The notes under the pieces are model-generated. The model was not told the DNA's origin and ran no database searches. It saw nothing but the letters and a program-made list of their open reading frames with translations. The position numbers were made by a program, and so were the translations under genes. A stretch of DNA of 64,000 nucleotides from Edaphochlamys debaryana (taxonomy: Eukaryota > Chlorophyta > Chlorophyceae > Chlamydomonadales), in assembly GCA_016858145.1 (NCBI GenBank), contig JAEHOE010000035.1, positions 899,507 through 963,506 on the forward strand. The letters are read 5' to 3'. Of this stretch, positions 11,803 to 41,500 are shown one piece after another. Every line of letters begins with the position of its first letter. Position 1 is the stretch's first letter.

Positions 11803-13621
11803 CCCGACACGGTTGCCAACACTCCGTCGGCCGCCTGCTCGATGAAATTAATCCAGTGCTGGATGAAGGAAGGACTCAATCGTATCGCCGGTATCGCAGG
11901 ATAGCGAAGTAGAGTGCAGATGCGGAGAAGTAAATAACCTAGTCACGTCAATGTTACTTATTTGCAATTTGCTTGGCGGGCATGCTGGCAGTAGCGGGGG
12001 GAGGCGGGCACGGGCGACGCGGAAGCACGGAGCTACGACAGCGTGTGTGTTTTGGCCACACCCCTGGGCCACCCGAGGGGGCCACCCGGGCGCCCTCCCG
12101 CGCCTGTCTGTACTGCTACTCGGGGGCTCCGGGGGGCTCCAGGGACTTTCAGCCCAGGGCGGTCCCCTGTTCGTAGGCGGCTACGCTTCACAGGTAACTT
12201 TCACAGGCTTTTTGCATCGGCCTACGAAATGCGATGCCACGACTCCGCGGCACTACGCCCCGTTGTCTATAATAAACCCGGGGGGCCCCCGCGGCCGCTT
12301 GCCGAGGTGCTGCTGGCCCCGGTAACGCTCCTAGGTCTCTGATGGTTCCGATTTGGATGCGGGACGGCGCGTCGACCGCCTGCGCCTGTGGAGAGCCAGG
12401 GAGAGCCAGCTCCTGCCACCTCCTGCCCGCTACCTGCCCCGCGTGCTGCGCCGAACGTGCACAACCTGCACGCACCTGGCCACCCACACACCCACGAAGC
12501 ACATACCCTGGTTAAGTCCTCTTTGCTGTTGCGGCCGAGAGCCAGTGCACCCGCAGGGGGCACTTGGGCTCTTTCGGCACGCGCGAATTGGCATGACATG
12601 CGGAGTGTGTTCCGTAGCGCGCGGAAAGGCCAGGACCTTATCTGTGAGGCCGATACCCCTCCCCCGCTACGGGGGGACCGAGAGCAGCACCCAGGAAGAA
12701 GGACCGGGCAATGCGGGACTGTCTTTGCCGCTAGACTGCTGATCCAGGTGTTCTGACAAGTTGATACAATAGCTTGGCGAAGACTACAACTACAAGTTCA
12801 ACTAACAGGCGACCACACGAAGAGCTGTGCGCAGGGCCGCACCCTCGAGCATCTGGCTCGAGTGCGGACGTAGTGTTGGCCCGACGCTGCTGGACACGCA
12901 TGACTTGTAGCACGAGCGCTTTGAGGCTGCGTTAGTCTGCTTGGGCTTGCGAAGTTTTGCCAGAAGCGCTCGGCTGGTGTGGTGCAGCGGCGCACAGCTT
13001 TTGGCCTAGTCGGCCTGCAAGTGGGCCCATGACTTGCTGAGGCTCGCCTGGCAGACTGCAGGCTTGCTAAGGTGAGGCGGCCGAGCTTGTCCCGAGGGCG
13101 CGCATTCGCGACGTCCTGGGCGCCAGCTCGCGTGAGTGCCGGAGCGCTGCGTGCGCACGCGAAGCATTTTTCAACTTTCGGACGGGGGGCTTTCAGGCTG
13201 AAGCCCTGCGACTAGCGTGCATGTAGAACTCTGCACGGCGAGCGCTGCACCTCGTCGACGGAAGCGCCGGGCCGAGCCCCAAGCGCTCCTCGCGCCCCGC
13301 GCAGCGCTGCAGCTACCCCTTAGGTGGTTCTGAAAGTCGTTGCGCCTGCGGGCGGCGACTGGAGGTCTCGAGGAAGCGGAAGCGGGAGCGGCTGCCGCCG
13401 GCAGGATACTTGGGAACCTAGGGTCTGGGCCCGGCTCTGGACTTGCACACCACGCGCTGCATCTTGTCGTCATCCTGCACCTTGATGAGGACCGCAAAGG
13501 ACGTCCTTCCAGTGGCAATTTTGAAGATCCACTACTGACGATTTCTCCTCTTGGCGCGGCGTGCGCCCGCAGGTGAGGCGCGGTGTCCGTGTCGCTCTGA
13601 CGCGGCGCCGTACGCAGCACC
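11803..13621. other. Divergent promoter region between nucleoside hydrolase and SWR1
   Basis: About 1.8 kb between two divergent start codons, so it should hold both promoters and 5' UTRs. The part next to the hydrolase (about 11830-11980) is noticeably more AT-rich than its surroundings and includes the palindrome-like CGTATCGCCGGTATCG. I see no clear TATA box and no coding exon. Frames in 13171-13620 show no family similarity. Confidence 0.4.
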
Positions 13622-30244
<16,623 letters not shown>

Positions 30245-31420
30245 GCGGCAGGCAGATGGAGTGGGCCGCAGCCCCCGGGGCTCGGGTGGAGCGGGCGGAG
30301 GCGGCCAACCGCTTCCACAGGCAATACGCTTCGGTGGAGTGCGCGGGCGGGGGGGCGCTGGAAGCCGGCATTGGCTGGCTCTCCCTGGCTGCGGGCCGCA
30401 GGGGTCCTGCCAACGGGGGGAAGGGGGTATGTAGGCGGCAAGCCGCGCAGAAGCGAAGCGCCGAAGGTTGAGGCGGCCCAAGATAGGTGTTGTGGGCTTC
30501 CGATGATGACGGACCCATGCCTGGGCGGGGCGAGGAGGCTCGGGGCGGCTCAGTTGGGTTTGGCTAGCTCGTGTCAGTTGGGAGCTGGCTGTGGCGATAG
30601 CAGCAAGCGGCAAGCCAGGGGGTGGACGAGCAGGATAGGGTAGGTCAGGACACGAGGGAGTTGCCTGGTGCCCGCAACATAGTTGGCACAGGGAGTGCAG
30701 AACGGGCATGGGCACTGGGCTGGCGAAGGGGGCTTCTGGACGGACGTCGCCCTGAAGGTGCCGCCTGGCCTGCCTGGGCTCGTGAGTGTTGAGGTGCGGG
30801 CAGGATGTGCGGTGCCGTTGTCTGGTGAGGGTAGGCGTACGGGAGCCAGGAACGGACCGCTTTGGAAGCGGAGGCGGGTGGCTTTGCAAGAACAAGAGCG
30901 CGGAGGGCTCACAGTGAGTGGAAGCGGCTGTACACGCTTGCGGCCGTTATGCGTTCCTATGGCTGCGGTGGCGGTGACACGAAGCCTTCGCGCTTCGCAG
31001 GGGCCGTGCGGGAAGGGGGATGCAGCTGAGCGCGTCGACGTAGCCGCTTTTGCAACGCGAGAGAAGAAGGCAGGGTGCCAGCAATGTGCATCGCCGAGGC
31101 AGGTCGAGGCCCCCGGGGCCGGAGGGGTTCTGTGCTCGCAGGGGCCGTGCAGCGCAGTCCGGGGCCGGAGGGGTGTTCGGGGGGTCGGAGGGGTGTTCGG
31201 GGGGAAAGGGGGCGCGAAACACACATGACGACAGAGCTTCACTCAGATGCCAAGGGCATTCTCTTTGTGCATTTCTCTTCAGCTTCATCCACCTTTCTGC
31301 TCCTATCGCACTGAGCCCTCAAGTAGAGCCCGCATAGGTCTGCGGCATCACCTTTGCCGCTGGAAGACTAGGCGTCCTTAAGTCTCCACAACCTTTCTGC
31401 TGCTTCACACGACAGCTACT
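30245..31420. other. Intergenic region with SWR1 3' UTR and ankyrin gene A promoter
   Basis: No coding exon supported. A short imperfect tandem repeat lies at about 31165-31205 (GGAGGGGTGTTCGGGGGG twice) next to a related GGGGCCGGAGGGGT pair. No TGTAA polyadenylation signal is visible downstream of the SWR1 stop in this interval. Confidence 0.45.
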
Positions 31421-33460
31421 ATGGAGCACCACGCCATCCCTCACGACCTCGCGGCTGTAGATCCCGCGATTCCCACCGAGGACCACGCCTTCGTCTGGCT
31501 ACCCGCGATAGCAGCTAATATCGCTAACTTTCTGCCTCACAACGAGGTGGCATGCACGCTCCGTGCGCTGGACAAGGCGAGCGCGGAGCTGTTCGGCAAT
31601 GTCAACACGGTGCAGCTCTCGCAGCCTGTTCCCTGCTGGGCCTTCGCGGAGCACTGGCTGGCTCCCCAGGCCTGCAGACAGCTCACGCTGCAGCAGCGGC
31701 GGGAGCTGATGTGCCACGTCGCGGCCAGCGGCGATGTGGTCAACCTGCGGGTGGCCATGCAGGCGGCCGGCTGCCCGCCGCCGGAGCACCTGCTCAGAGC
31801 TGCCGCGGGCTCGGGCTCCCGCGAGTGCTGCGAGCACATTGCCAAGTCGCGTAAGCACTCCTCAAGAGGGTGGGGCATGGCTCTGCACGCTGCCGCCGAA
31901 GGGGGACACCGCGCCGTCTGCGAGTGGTGCCGCGATCAGGGGGCCAAGCCGACGTGGGGGGCCGTGGCTGCGGCTTACCGCGGCGGCCACCCGGAGCTGG
32001 CGGAGCGGCTGAGGCCGGAGGGGCAGCCCAGCCCTAAGAAAACGGGCAAGGTGATGGCGGCTGTAGCTCTCCGCGGGAGCCTTGAGACGCTCAAGGGCAT
32101 GTGGGCGGAGTGGGGCGAGCAGCTGCTGGAGGCAGGCCTTGACGACGAATTCCTCAACCTCTTGGTGCCACCGAATTGCAACTACGTTGTCAATGTCCTC
32201 GCCGCCGCCGTCGGCAGCCCAACACCCGACTGGGAGGCAAAGGCGGAGCTCCTCCTCGCCAACGGCCTGGGCCTTGACGGGAACAAGCTCTCCATCGAGG
32301 ACATCCTGCGCCTGCCCAAGGACACAGCCGTGCAGCGCCTTGAGTGGATGCGGCTGCGGGGCTTTGAGCTGGGGGGGTACTGGCTGTATGAGGCTGTTGA
32401 GGCCCGCAGTGCAGCTGCGGTCGACTGGATTCTTAGCGCTGGAGGAGACAATGAGTGGAGCCTTTCAGTGTTGGAGGATAACATGAGCGACGCGGTTCCG
32501 CTCAATGTCGTCCAGCTCATTCTTACTCATGGGGACAGCGGCACGCCAGCAATGTTGGTTGCGAGCCTCCTCTATGTTGGCCCCCAGGGCCTGACCGTCC
32601 TGCGGTGGCTGGTGGACAGGTACGGGGCAGCGGCGCTGGACCCGAACACAAAAGGGCTGGGCGGCAGCTGGCCATTTGAGACGCGGAATGGCCCCAAAGG
32701 ACCCTTTGTCAGCCAGCTCAGCGTCGACCGTGCCGCGACGGCGGGCTGCCCCGAGGCCATGGCCATCCTTTGTGAGCACGGCGCGCCGTACGGTCTGACC
32801 TTGGACGAGTTTACCTGGGTTGGTGCGGCGGGGTCTGGCTGTGAGGCGGCTCTGGAGTGGCTGGCGGAGAGGGGCTGCCCCATGCCGGTGCGTGGGGGGG
32901 AGGGTGCCGGGAGGGCTGTCATGAGGGGGCTTGAGGCTGTGTCACCAGATGTTTGGGACCTGGGGTCGTGGCACGTGGCAAGGGGCCAAGGCTCAGCTCT
33001 GTAGCTTGTGCGCTACCAACGTTGCGGCTCTGGGCTCTGCTGGGTTGGACGCCAGGGGCTGCGGTCTTTGGGGGGACCTCCAGAGTAAGGCGCCAAGCCT
33101 GAGCGCGTAGCCCGGGCAGTTAGACCTTTCCCTTGGTGCACCGCTTTACAGATGTGCTCCGCCCGTTAACATCCAATCCGCCTCCTGCGCCCCACTATGT
33201 GCCCTCCGCAGGCTGATGGCAGGCCCTACATCAAGGCTGCAGGTAACGGCGACGCCCGGACGCTGCACGTGCTGCGGCGGCTGGGGCTGCCCTGGGACGC
33301 ACTCGTGTCAGCAGGGTGGGATATAAAGTGCACTACCTGGACCACCTCCGCTTCATGGCGGCCCAGGGCTTGCCGGTGGAGGCGGCCGCAGGGGGCAGCA
33401 GCGAGGAACGTGAGGACAGCGGTGGCGAGGAAAGGGGGACCGAGGAGGTCGTTATTGTAG
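31421..33460 (+). CDS. F-box-like/ankyrin-repeat protein, copy A, two exons, 571 aa as read
   Basis: Exon 1 is 31421-32887 and exon 2 is 33212-33460, joined in phase 0 through a GTGCGT donor and a CAG acceptor. The N-terminus (VWLPAIAANIANFLPHNEVA, then CTLRALDKA) resembles an F-box helix pair. A conserved block with WLAPQACRQLTLQQRREL follows, then degenerate ankyrin-like units (HAAAEGGHRAVCEWCRDQGA, YRGGHPELAERL, GCEAALEWLAERGCPMP). Exon 2 gives AAGNGDARTLHVLRRLGLPW, the family's usual last repeat. After SAG the frame differs from copy B: relative to B there are two extra bases near 33316, so the family tail HLRFMAAQGLP is found only in another frame and the annotated tail is Arg-rich until the stop at 33458. 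This is either a C-terminal frameshift or an unseen splice. F-box/ankyrin proteins usually act as adaptors for protein binding or ubiquitin ligases; the partner is unknown. Confidence 0.72.
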
Positions 33461-34654
33461 AAGGCGGGACCGAGGAGGGAGGGACCGTAGAGAGTGGCAG
33501 GGAGGAGGTTGGTAGCGAGGAGGGCCGCCACCGCTCCAGTTAGATGCTCGCCGCCGCGCAATGAGCCTCCCGCTGGGAAGACTAACGACCCGAGTTGAGG
33601 AGGGCGAGCAAGAGCGGGGTAGGGGGTGGGGCCAGAGGATGCTCTGCTGGGGCTCCGTGCTTGGCTCGGGGCACACTTGAGGTGGTGAATTCCTGGGCAA
33701 GTCACCTGCAGTGCAAATGGCACACTTGAGCCAGGGGACGGGAGGACAGCCTGGGATGTTCCTTGTATGGATTGAGAGATGCGGCATTGGCAGCAAGTTG
33801 GCGATGGGCATATGGAAGTAGAGCCGATGTGTGTACGGGCTAAGCTGTTCGTGTTGATGAAGCCCTGCCCGGGTTTGATGGGTCGGAGGGTGGCGGGCCC
33901 GCTAGGGCTTGTCCTATGACTGGACAGGCCAGGAGGAGTACTGTTGACTTTTGTGAGGGCGGATGATTCCATTGTGGCTTGTGCCCGGGTAGGAATGGTC
34001 GGTCGGTGGACCAGCCACTTTGGGAAACCGGCGGAGGCGGAGTTGCGGGGCACGTTGTGCGAGTGATGCGTCCTCGGACTGGCTGTTGCGGGCTGGCGAC
34101 AAATCATGCAGGCTCCCTGTAAGGTGCAGGCGTGCTTCAACCGTTGCGGGTTGAAGTCCCTTGGCTGGAGTACCGAAGCGAGCAGCACTTTGCAGCCCCG
34201 ACAGGCCTCCAATCCTACCCCATCCCTCGTCTGGACTGGCCCCAGGCATGCGTCGACCCCGTATGGCGTAGGCTGCTCCTGCGCTTCAGCGCTTGGTCGT
34301 ATTCAGTCCCCTCTTGCCGGTCCCCTCACCTCTCCACGCAGCGCCCGTCCAACCTTGCGGTGCCCCCGAACCCACCCTGAGCCGTGCGGGCTGTCGCGCA
34401 GTAGCGAGCAAAAGGGACGGATGTTTTGAACTCTGGGGTGCCTGGGCGGCTGGGGGGCACCTCTATTCGGGGCTCCTGGCCGGGCCGGGGCGAGGCGTGG
34501 CGTGGCACGTCGGTGCATGCCCAATACACGGACACGGACACCGGGACACGCCCACAATACCTTCAAGCCTAGCCGTTTGCGTATGAGCCTGTAAGCTAGG
34601 ACCCGTACCTTGCATAGCTTCACGCAGGCTTCGATGGGCCGCTTCCATGACCTC
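33461..34654. other. Intergenic region between tandem ankyrin paralogues
   Basis: No coding exon supported. Two TGTAA strings (34119-34123 and 34590-34594) are candidate polyadenylation signals for copy A, but both lie far from its stop (about 660 and 1130 nt). Confidence 0.4.
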
Positions 34655-36600
34655 ATGGAGCCCCGCCCGCTTCACGAAAAAGTAGCTGCAGATTCTTTGC
34701 TTTCTTCTGACTTCAGCACCGCTGAAGTAATCCCAGGGGCCCACGCAGTATGGCTTCCCGGCATCTTGCAGCGCATCGCGAGCTTCTTGCCTCGCAATGT
34801 CGTAGCTTGTACGCTCCGCCTGCTGGACAAATCAACGGCCATGCAGTTTAGCGATGCGCACGCGGTGCAGCTGTCGCGGCCTGTTCCCTGCTGGGCCTTC
34901 GCGGAGCACTGGCTGGCTCCCCAGGCCTGCAGACAGCTCACGCTGCAGCAGCGGCGGGAGCTGATGTGCCACGTCGCGGCCAGCGGCGATGTGGTCAACC
35001 TGCGGGTGGCCATCCAGGCCGCCGAATGCACGCCATCCGAACAAGTGCTCGAAGCCGCCGCTGGCGCGGGAGCGCTCGACTGCTGCGAGCACATCGTCAA
35101 GTCCTGGAAACCCTCCTCACGAGGGTGGGGCATGGCTCTGGACGCCGCCGCGAAGGGGGGTCACCGCTCCGCGTGTGAGTGGTCCCTCGCTCAGCGGGCA
35201 GCGCCGACCTGGTGGGCCGTTGGCGAGGCCTACCGCGGCGGCCACCCGGAGCTGGTGGACCTCCTAAAGTCGGATTGGCCGCCCAGCCCTGACGAGATGG
35301 GGCACGTGCTGGCGGCCGCGGCGGAGGGCTGCAGCCTGCAGGCGCTCAAGGCCGTGTGGGCGGAGTGGGGCGAGCTGCTGATCGAGGAGAGCCCTGAGGA
35401 CTTCGGCAAGGTCCTCTCCGCCGCCGTCGGCAGCCCAACGGCCGAATGGGAGGACAAGGCGGAGTTCCTGATGGCCATCAACGGCCTGGGCCCTGACGGG
35501 AACAGGCTCAGCATCATCAATGCCCTGCGCCTGCCGCCCGATACGGCCCTGCGCCGCCTCGAGTGGATGCGGCTGCGGGGCTTTGAGCCGGGAGAGTACT
35601 GGCTGTACGAGGCGTTCGAGGCGCGCAGCACAGCCGCACTGACCTGGATCCTGGACTTCGGGGGATCGTGCTCTTTGAACCGGAATCCAGGCGTTGACTC
35701 CATGCGTGACGGGGCCCCGCTCGAGCTGGTCCAGCTGCTCGTCACTCGGGGCCTCATCGCACCGGCACAGGTGGCGCATGGCGTCCTCTGGGCCGGCGCC
35801 CAAGGCCTCCCGGTCCTGCGCTGGCTGGTGGAGGCGTTCGGGCCGGGGGTGCTGGACCCCACGGCGGCAGGCGAGCACGAGCGCTGCCCTAGGTGGAGCT
35901 TTAGCTCAGCCGCCTCTGGGGGGTGCCCAGATGCCATGGCCATCGTACACGAGTACGGCGCGCCGTACGGACTGGCCTTCGACGAGTCAACCTGGGGTGA
36001 TGCTGCGGGGTCTGGCTGTGAGGCGGCTCTGGAGTAGCTTGCGGAGAAGGGCTGCCCCATGCCGGTGCGTGGGGGGAAGGGTGCTGGGAGGGACGTCATG
36101 AGGGGGCTTGACTCACTGTCACCAGATGTTTGGGACCTGGGTTCATGGCACCGGATGAAACTGGCGGTCGCGGGCTCTGCTGGAGGGACGCAAGGGGCTG
36201 AGGTCTCGAGGGGCTGAAGTTTGTGCCACCCACAGGAAGGCCAAGGCTGAACGTGTACCCCTGATGCTACGGGCGTTGGGCGGTTGGACCCCTGATCACC
36301 TGGCATGTCCCACCATCGTTCGTACGCTGCCCCTCTAACGGCTTTTCCGCCTCCTGTGCGCCTCCTTATGCCCTCCGTCCGCAGGCTAACGGCGGGCCCT
36401 ACGTCATTGCAGCTGGTAACGGCGACGCGCGGACGCTGCACGTGCTGCGGCGGCTGGGGCTGCCCTGGGACGCACTCGTGTCAGCAGGGCGCGAGAAGGG
36501 GCACTACCAGAGCACCCTCCGCTTCATGGCGGCCCAGGGCTTGCCCATGGACTGGGCGGAGGCGGTCACAACGGAGGCGGCAGCGATGAGGGCGCGATGA
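34655..36600 (+). pseudogene. F-box-like/ankyrin paralogue, copy B, with premature TAG
   Basis: Tandem paralogue of copy A. The chosen start (MEPRPLHEK) aligns with copy A's MEHHAIPHD; an in-frame ATG at 34634 would add seven residues. It has the same layout: F-box-like VWLPGILQRIASFLPRNVVA, the shared block PVPCWAFAEHWLAPQACRQL, and ankyrin-like units. The TGG of copy A's ALEWLAERGC is TAG here (36035-36037), 27 bases before the exon 1 donor at 36065. Exon 2 (36385-36600: ANGGPYVIAAGNGDARTLHV to MRAR and a stop) is intact and in phase, so only the nonsense codon separates it. The truncated product would be 460 aa. It may be a young pseudogene, a shortened but expressed protein, or a sequencing error. 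Confidence 0.65.
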
Positions 36601-38580
36601 GGGCGTTCCGTTGGGAGGTCATGGCGTGGCGTGGCGTGGCATGGCGTTGGGAGCGCGCGAGCTGTTGAGTCCTTGGGCAAGTCAGCTGGACCGCAGGACA
36701 CACGTGCAAGAGCCATAAGCGGCAGAGCGTGAGCAGGCAACTATGGCAGGGGATAGCCTGGTTCCGAGCAACGCGCTCACTCACTCATTGGTGACCTCAG
36801 ATGCAAGATTCAGGTGTGCGTACGGCACGGAGGGCAAGGGGATGTTAGGGGTTGGCTGTGGCGGGTGGGGTGGGGCGTGACCTGACGGGGGTTGTGCGGA
36901 GCTGCGGACAGGTGCAGACTGGTTCGGCCGGTTTGGCCCTTGGGCTGTGGCGCGGGGCTTACGCCGGTGTACTATGGCACGGCTGACGGCTGACGGCTCC
37001 TGTGCGCTCGCTGAGCTAAGCCTGTGGGCAACTGACAACTGAGGGTGCGTCGCTCGGACTGGGGCTGCGGGGCACCTGCCGAGGGCATCACGACGCGGGG
37101 CCTGCCATGGAGCCCAGCCCTGCGAACCTATGTGGTGTGGCGCGCATACAAGGGTTCCGGGTGCCCGTGCCGTTGTGGCATGACCGACTGCGCTGTTGTG
37201 CCTCACAGTGTGAGGCTCACACGTTGCGGCCTGCGCCCTGCAACCCCGGTGGGCAAGCACAGGGGTACTGAGCCCAGGCGAGGGGACTACGGAGGCTTGC
37301 CAATCAAGAATTCAACTCAACGAATCCACTTGCCTCGGCTGCTGAGCGCCGACAGCATGGCCTCAACCGCCATCAGCGCGCAAGACGGCCCTCCGGCACT
37401 CCAAGAAACCGTCAGAATGCACAACACTCTACTCGGTCCAATTGTACGGCACGCAATACCACAGCTCGACAGGTCCACAGCGGCTACCATTACGCAGCAA
37501 CAACGATAAGGGAATGAACCAGCACTACGCAACAGTCTCTTACTTGCAGGGCCGCAATTCCCCTGCTCAAAGCCTCCACGCATACACGCGGTACTCTCTT
37601 GGCGTCCGGCCTGTGCCCGTGCCGCCAACCGCTCGTGTCCCTCGGAGCCAGGCCGCCATCAACCGCCGCCCTGCCCTCGTGCCCCAGCGGAAAGGTGAAA
37701 GCCGCTAGCCCCCAACCTTTGCAGAGCCAGTACTAGTGCATTTGGTACGACAACGCCCGCCCGCCCGCATTGCCACGCCCACAGTCCACAAGGCAAAAGA
37801 TGGCCGCAGCACCCTTGCCTTCCTCACCAGCCGACCAGGCAGAACGACCCACCTATGCGCGCTGCGCCGCTGCTGCTCCCACAGCCCCACACCCATCCCC
37901 TTGTCATCAACCACCACTTGTCGCCATCCCAAGCGCCATGCCAGTACCACGCGCAGCCTTCAACCCGCAAGGCCTGCGCAGTGCGGCTTCACGCCTCCCC
38001 CGCACTGTCCGCCCTCAGACCTGTGGGTAACGCGAGTATCAATGTAAGGCCGCATTTCGGCCGTGCGCCCGATCGATCCGCTAAAAGGAAACGTCAACAG
38101 AAGACCTCCCCAGGTCCCGACCCCGCATCCCGCCACCCACCCTTGCGGCCCAGACTAAGGTGTTGCCCCAACGCCAGGCTCAGTCATCTCGCCATCTCCT
38201 CGCCACCCCTTGCTGTCCTTGCCGTATGTCACGCCCAGGAAACCATGCACCCCCAAGGCCAGTGTAAGGCCGTACCAACCTGGATGCTCAGCCCGCCTGG
38301 GAGCCCAAATCTTAATGCTCAGCTTCAACGCCGCACGCGTTCTTGTGCCCCTCACTGTAGGCAGCGCCCCAGGCCCCGCCGTTGCCCTGCTGACCCATAC
38401 TCAACACATGGCACCTATCACGCCCAGGCAGAACAGTTGGCAAGCCATTCGCCAAGCCCACGAACACATTGCTTCGGGATGCTCCTGCAAAGCCCCGCCT
38501 GACTCCCGCGTAGCTTGCTTCTCAACCAGATTTCGATCAGTCACAGCGGCCCCGCTAACCCCCATCCCCACCAAAGCACC
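36601..38580. other. Intergenic, no gene supported
   Basis: About 2 kb with only short frames, none with a recognisable motif. It should include the 3' UTR of the minus-strand MYND gene. An imperfect GGCGTGGC repeat run (about 36623-36645) is the only local repeat I see. Confidence 0.4.
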
Positions 38581-41500
38581 TCAACCCTCCCTGGCGACGC
38601 ACGCCGCCTTGTGCCCCGCCTTCCAGTGCGCGGCCTGGCATTCCCTGCAGCAGTACGAGGCCTGCCTGCACTTGGAGCACCGCAGCAGCTCCAGCCCCGC
38701 CTCGCTGTCGCCCGCCAGGCTGACGCAGGCGGGGTTGGAGCAAGCGGGAGGCAGCATCGCCGACGCCTCGGCCCTCAGGGCGGCGAGGCGCTCAGACGCG
38801 GCCGCTAGCTCCGCGGCTACGGAGCCGCCCTCCGGAGACGGTGCGGTGGCCGGGGGCTGCTCCAGCCTCGCCGCCAGCGTCCGCACCTGTTGGCTCAGCT
38901 GGGGCTCGGGGCTGCGTAGCCGTTCCGCCAGCCACCTCAGCGCAACTGGGGACCAAGCTGCGGTGATGCCGGCCGGGGCACGTGAGCTGCGGCCAGCGCC
39001 CGAGCTGCCGCCACCACCGCCGTAGCTGCGGCCAGCGCCCGAGCTGCCGGCACCACCGCCGGAGCTGCCGCCACCGCCCGAGCTGCCGCTGCCTCCGGAG
39101 CTACCGCCACCGCCCGAGCCGCCACCACCTCCGTAGCTGCCCCCCTCCCCACGCACCCGGCTCGGGTAGATCGCGGCGAGGCCCACACAGCACTCCCCGA
39201 GAAAACGGAGGTTAGGTGGCGTGTGCCACAACCCGGGCAGCCTGCCGTCCCGCAGCAGGGCGGCCAGGAGGGCCCCCAGCAGCGGAACCGCCCCCGCCTC
39301 CTCTACCAGGAAGGGCAGGCACAGCACAGCGGCCAGGCGGTTCACGGGCGGCGGCGGCGCGCCGCCTCCATCCGCCCTTGTGCGTCGTAGGGCCTCGAAC
39401 AGATATAGCAACAGGTTCGGTACGGGGGCGTGCAAGAGGCCAGCCGCCGCCCCCGCGTTCTGCCCGCCGGCCCCGGCCGATGCCGGCCCTGCAGGCATCG
39501 ACAGCACCGCCTCCCGGGTCAGCCGCGACAGGATGGGAAGCAGCTGCAGCGCCGCGAGGGAGAGCACGAAGAGCGGCGAGCAGGGAGCGGAGGCGTCCAC
39601 GGGCCCCGGCGGCTCCGGGCCCCTTTCGCATGCCAGTGTCACACAAACGACGACGTTGCCGGTTACAAAGGACCACACGCCCGGCGGCAGCACCCCATCG
39701 CCCAGGCGAACGGGCTGGAGCAGGGCCCCGGGCGGCGTCCGCCTCAGCAGCTTGGCGAGCGTGGCGATGAAGGCCGCGGCCTGGCCGGGCGGGCTGTGGA
39801 GGCATAGTGCCACCAGGCTGTGAGACGTCGGGTACAGACACCCATCCACCAGCTGCGCCTCGGGCCCTGCCGGGTGGTCGCCGGCGGCACGGAAGAGCGT
39901 CTCCAGCAGCGGCACCGCGCCGCCCTCCAGCGCCGCCGCTGTTACGGCGGGAAGGTCGGCCGGGGACATCACCAGCCGGTAACCTGCAAGGCGGCATGGA
40001 ACAAGGGGACGTGCATTGCGTCGCCAGGTCAAGGCGGAAACACCTAGGCGTGCGGTTTGAGGAGTAGGCAAGCTCACTCGCTGTATGCAGATTATGGCAA
40101 GGCTAAGCGCACAATGCAGATCCCGGTGCACTTGCCTCCCTCCGGCGGTAGCAGCTCCTCCGCTACGCTCGTGAGCAGGGTCGCCACGGCAACCGCCATC
40201 GCCTGCCTGGCCTCCGGGAACGCCTCGAGGCAGTGCAGGGCGCCCGTCAGGAGCGGCGCCAGGGAGGAGCCGGCCTCGGCGGCCCACGCCCGCTCCGAGC
40301 CGGCTGAGGCAGCGGCCTGAAGACCAGACAGTGCGCAGACGGCAGCCATGGCCATGCCCTGGACGACGGCGGGCGGCAGCAGCCGCGAGAACTCCTGAGA
40401 GCCCTGCTGCCGCCCGCCGCTCCAGCTCAGGTCCACCCTCTGCCTGCCCTCCGCCGTACGCTCCACGGCCCCACGCGCGGCCAGCGCGGAGGCCCCAGCC
40501 AGCTGCAGCAGCCGCACGAGCAGGCGGACGCGCACACGCGCCGACAGCAGCGGCTCCGGGGCGGACTGCTCGGACGTCAGCGCGTACATGAGCCCGAACA
40601 TGCATTGTCCGAACAGGGCATCGTCCGTAGGTGCCAGCAGCGGGGCTCGCGGCAGGCCGCAGGGCCCACCGTCCGCCGCCGCCAGCGCGGACACCCCCAG
40701 GGCCGTTAGGGCGTGGCGGCCGCACCTGCCCAGCAAGAGCAGCCGATCGTCGCCCTCCGTGACTGGCGTGAGCTCCCTGGATGCGTCGGTAAACTGGACA
40801 TATGCGTCAGCCCGCAGGGGGGTCGGGGCCTCTGCGGCCTCCCCGCCGGCCCCCAGTGGCCCCGGCGGTGGCGGAGGCGGCAGGAGTAGGAGGAGCCTGC
40901 CCGTGTGCTCCAGCAGCCGGCTCTCGCGCAGGGCCGTCAGCAGGTCGTCAGACATCACGCGCCCCCCCCCTCAGCCTGCTGAATGTGGCCAGAGACGTGA
41001 CGAGAGCCTGGGCTGCCGTGGCTGTCTCGCCTGCTCGCACGCGCAAGCGGCCGAGGCTGTCTGCCGAGAGCTCCGCCTGCTGCCCCGGCGACGCCAGCAC
41101 CGCAGCCACCGACGCCGTCTGTTTGGCCGCTGCGTGCAGGTTCTGCCCCTTTAGAAGTGCCCGTGCCAGGTCTGCCGCGACGGCCTTGGCGGCAGCCGAG
41201 GCGTCGGGGCTTTCCGTCACGTTGTGCAGGAGTTTGGCAATGGCCCAGAGCGAGCGCACAGCGATGTTGTGTAGGCGCTCCTCCTGATTCTGTCCATCGC
41301 TGACTCCGTTGACGCTCTTGCGGCACGCGAACGCTACGAGCCGCGCGAGCCCCACGGCGATGTTGCGCTGCTTGGCCATGGCCTCGAGCGCCCCGAGGAC
41401 TGCCGCTGCCCCTCCAGCGAGAAAGTGCTCGTATATCACAGTCATAAAGCTGCTAAGCTGCTCGAACTCGGCCAGGTTCAGCTCCGGGAGCTTGAGGCCA

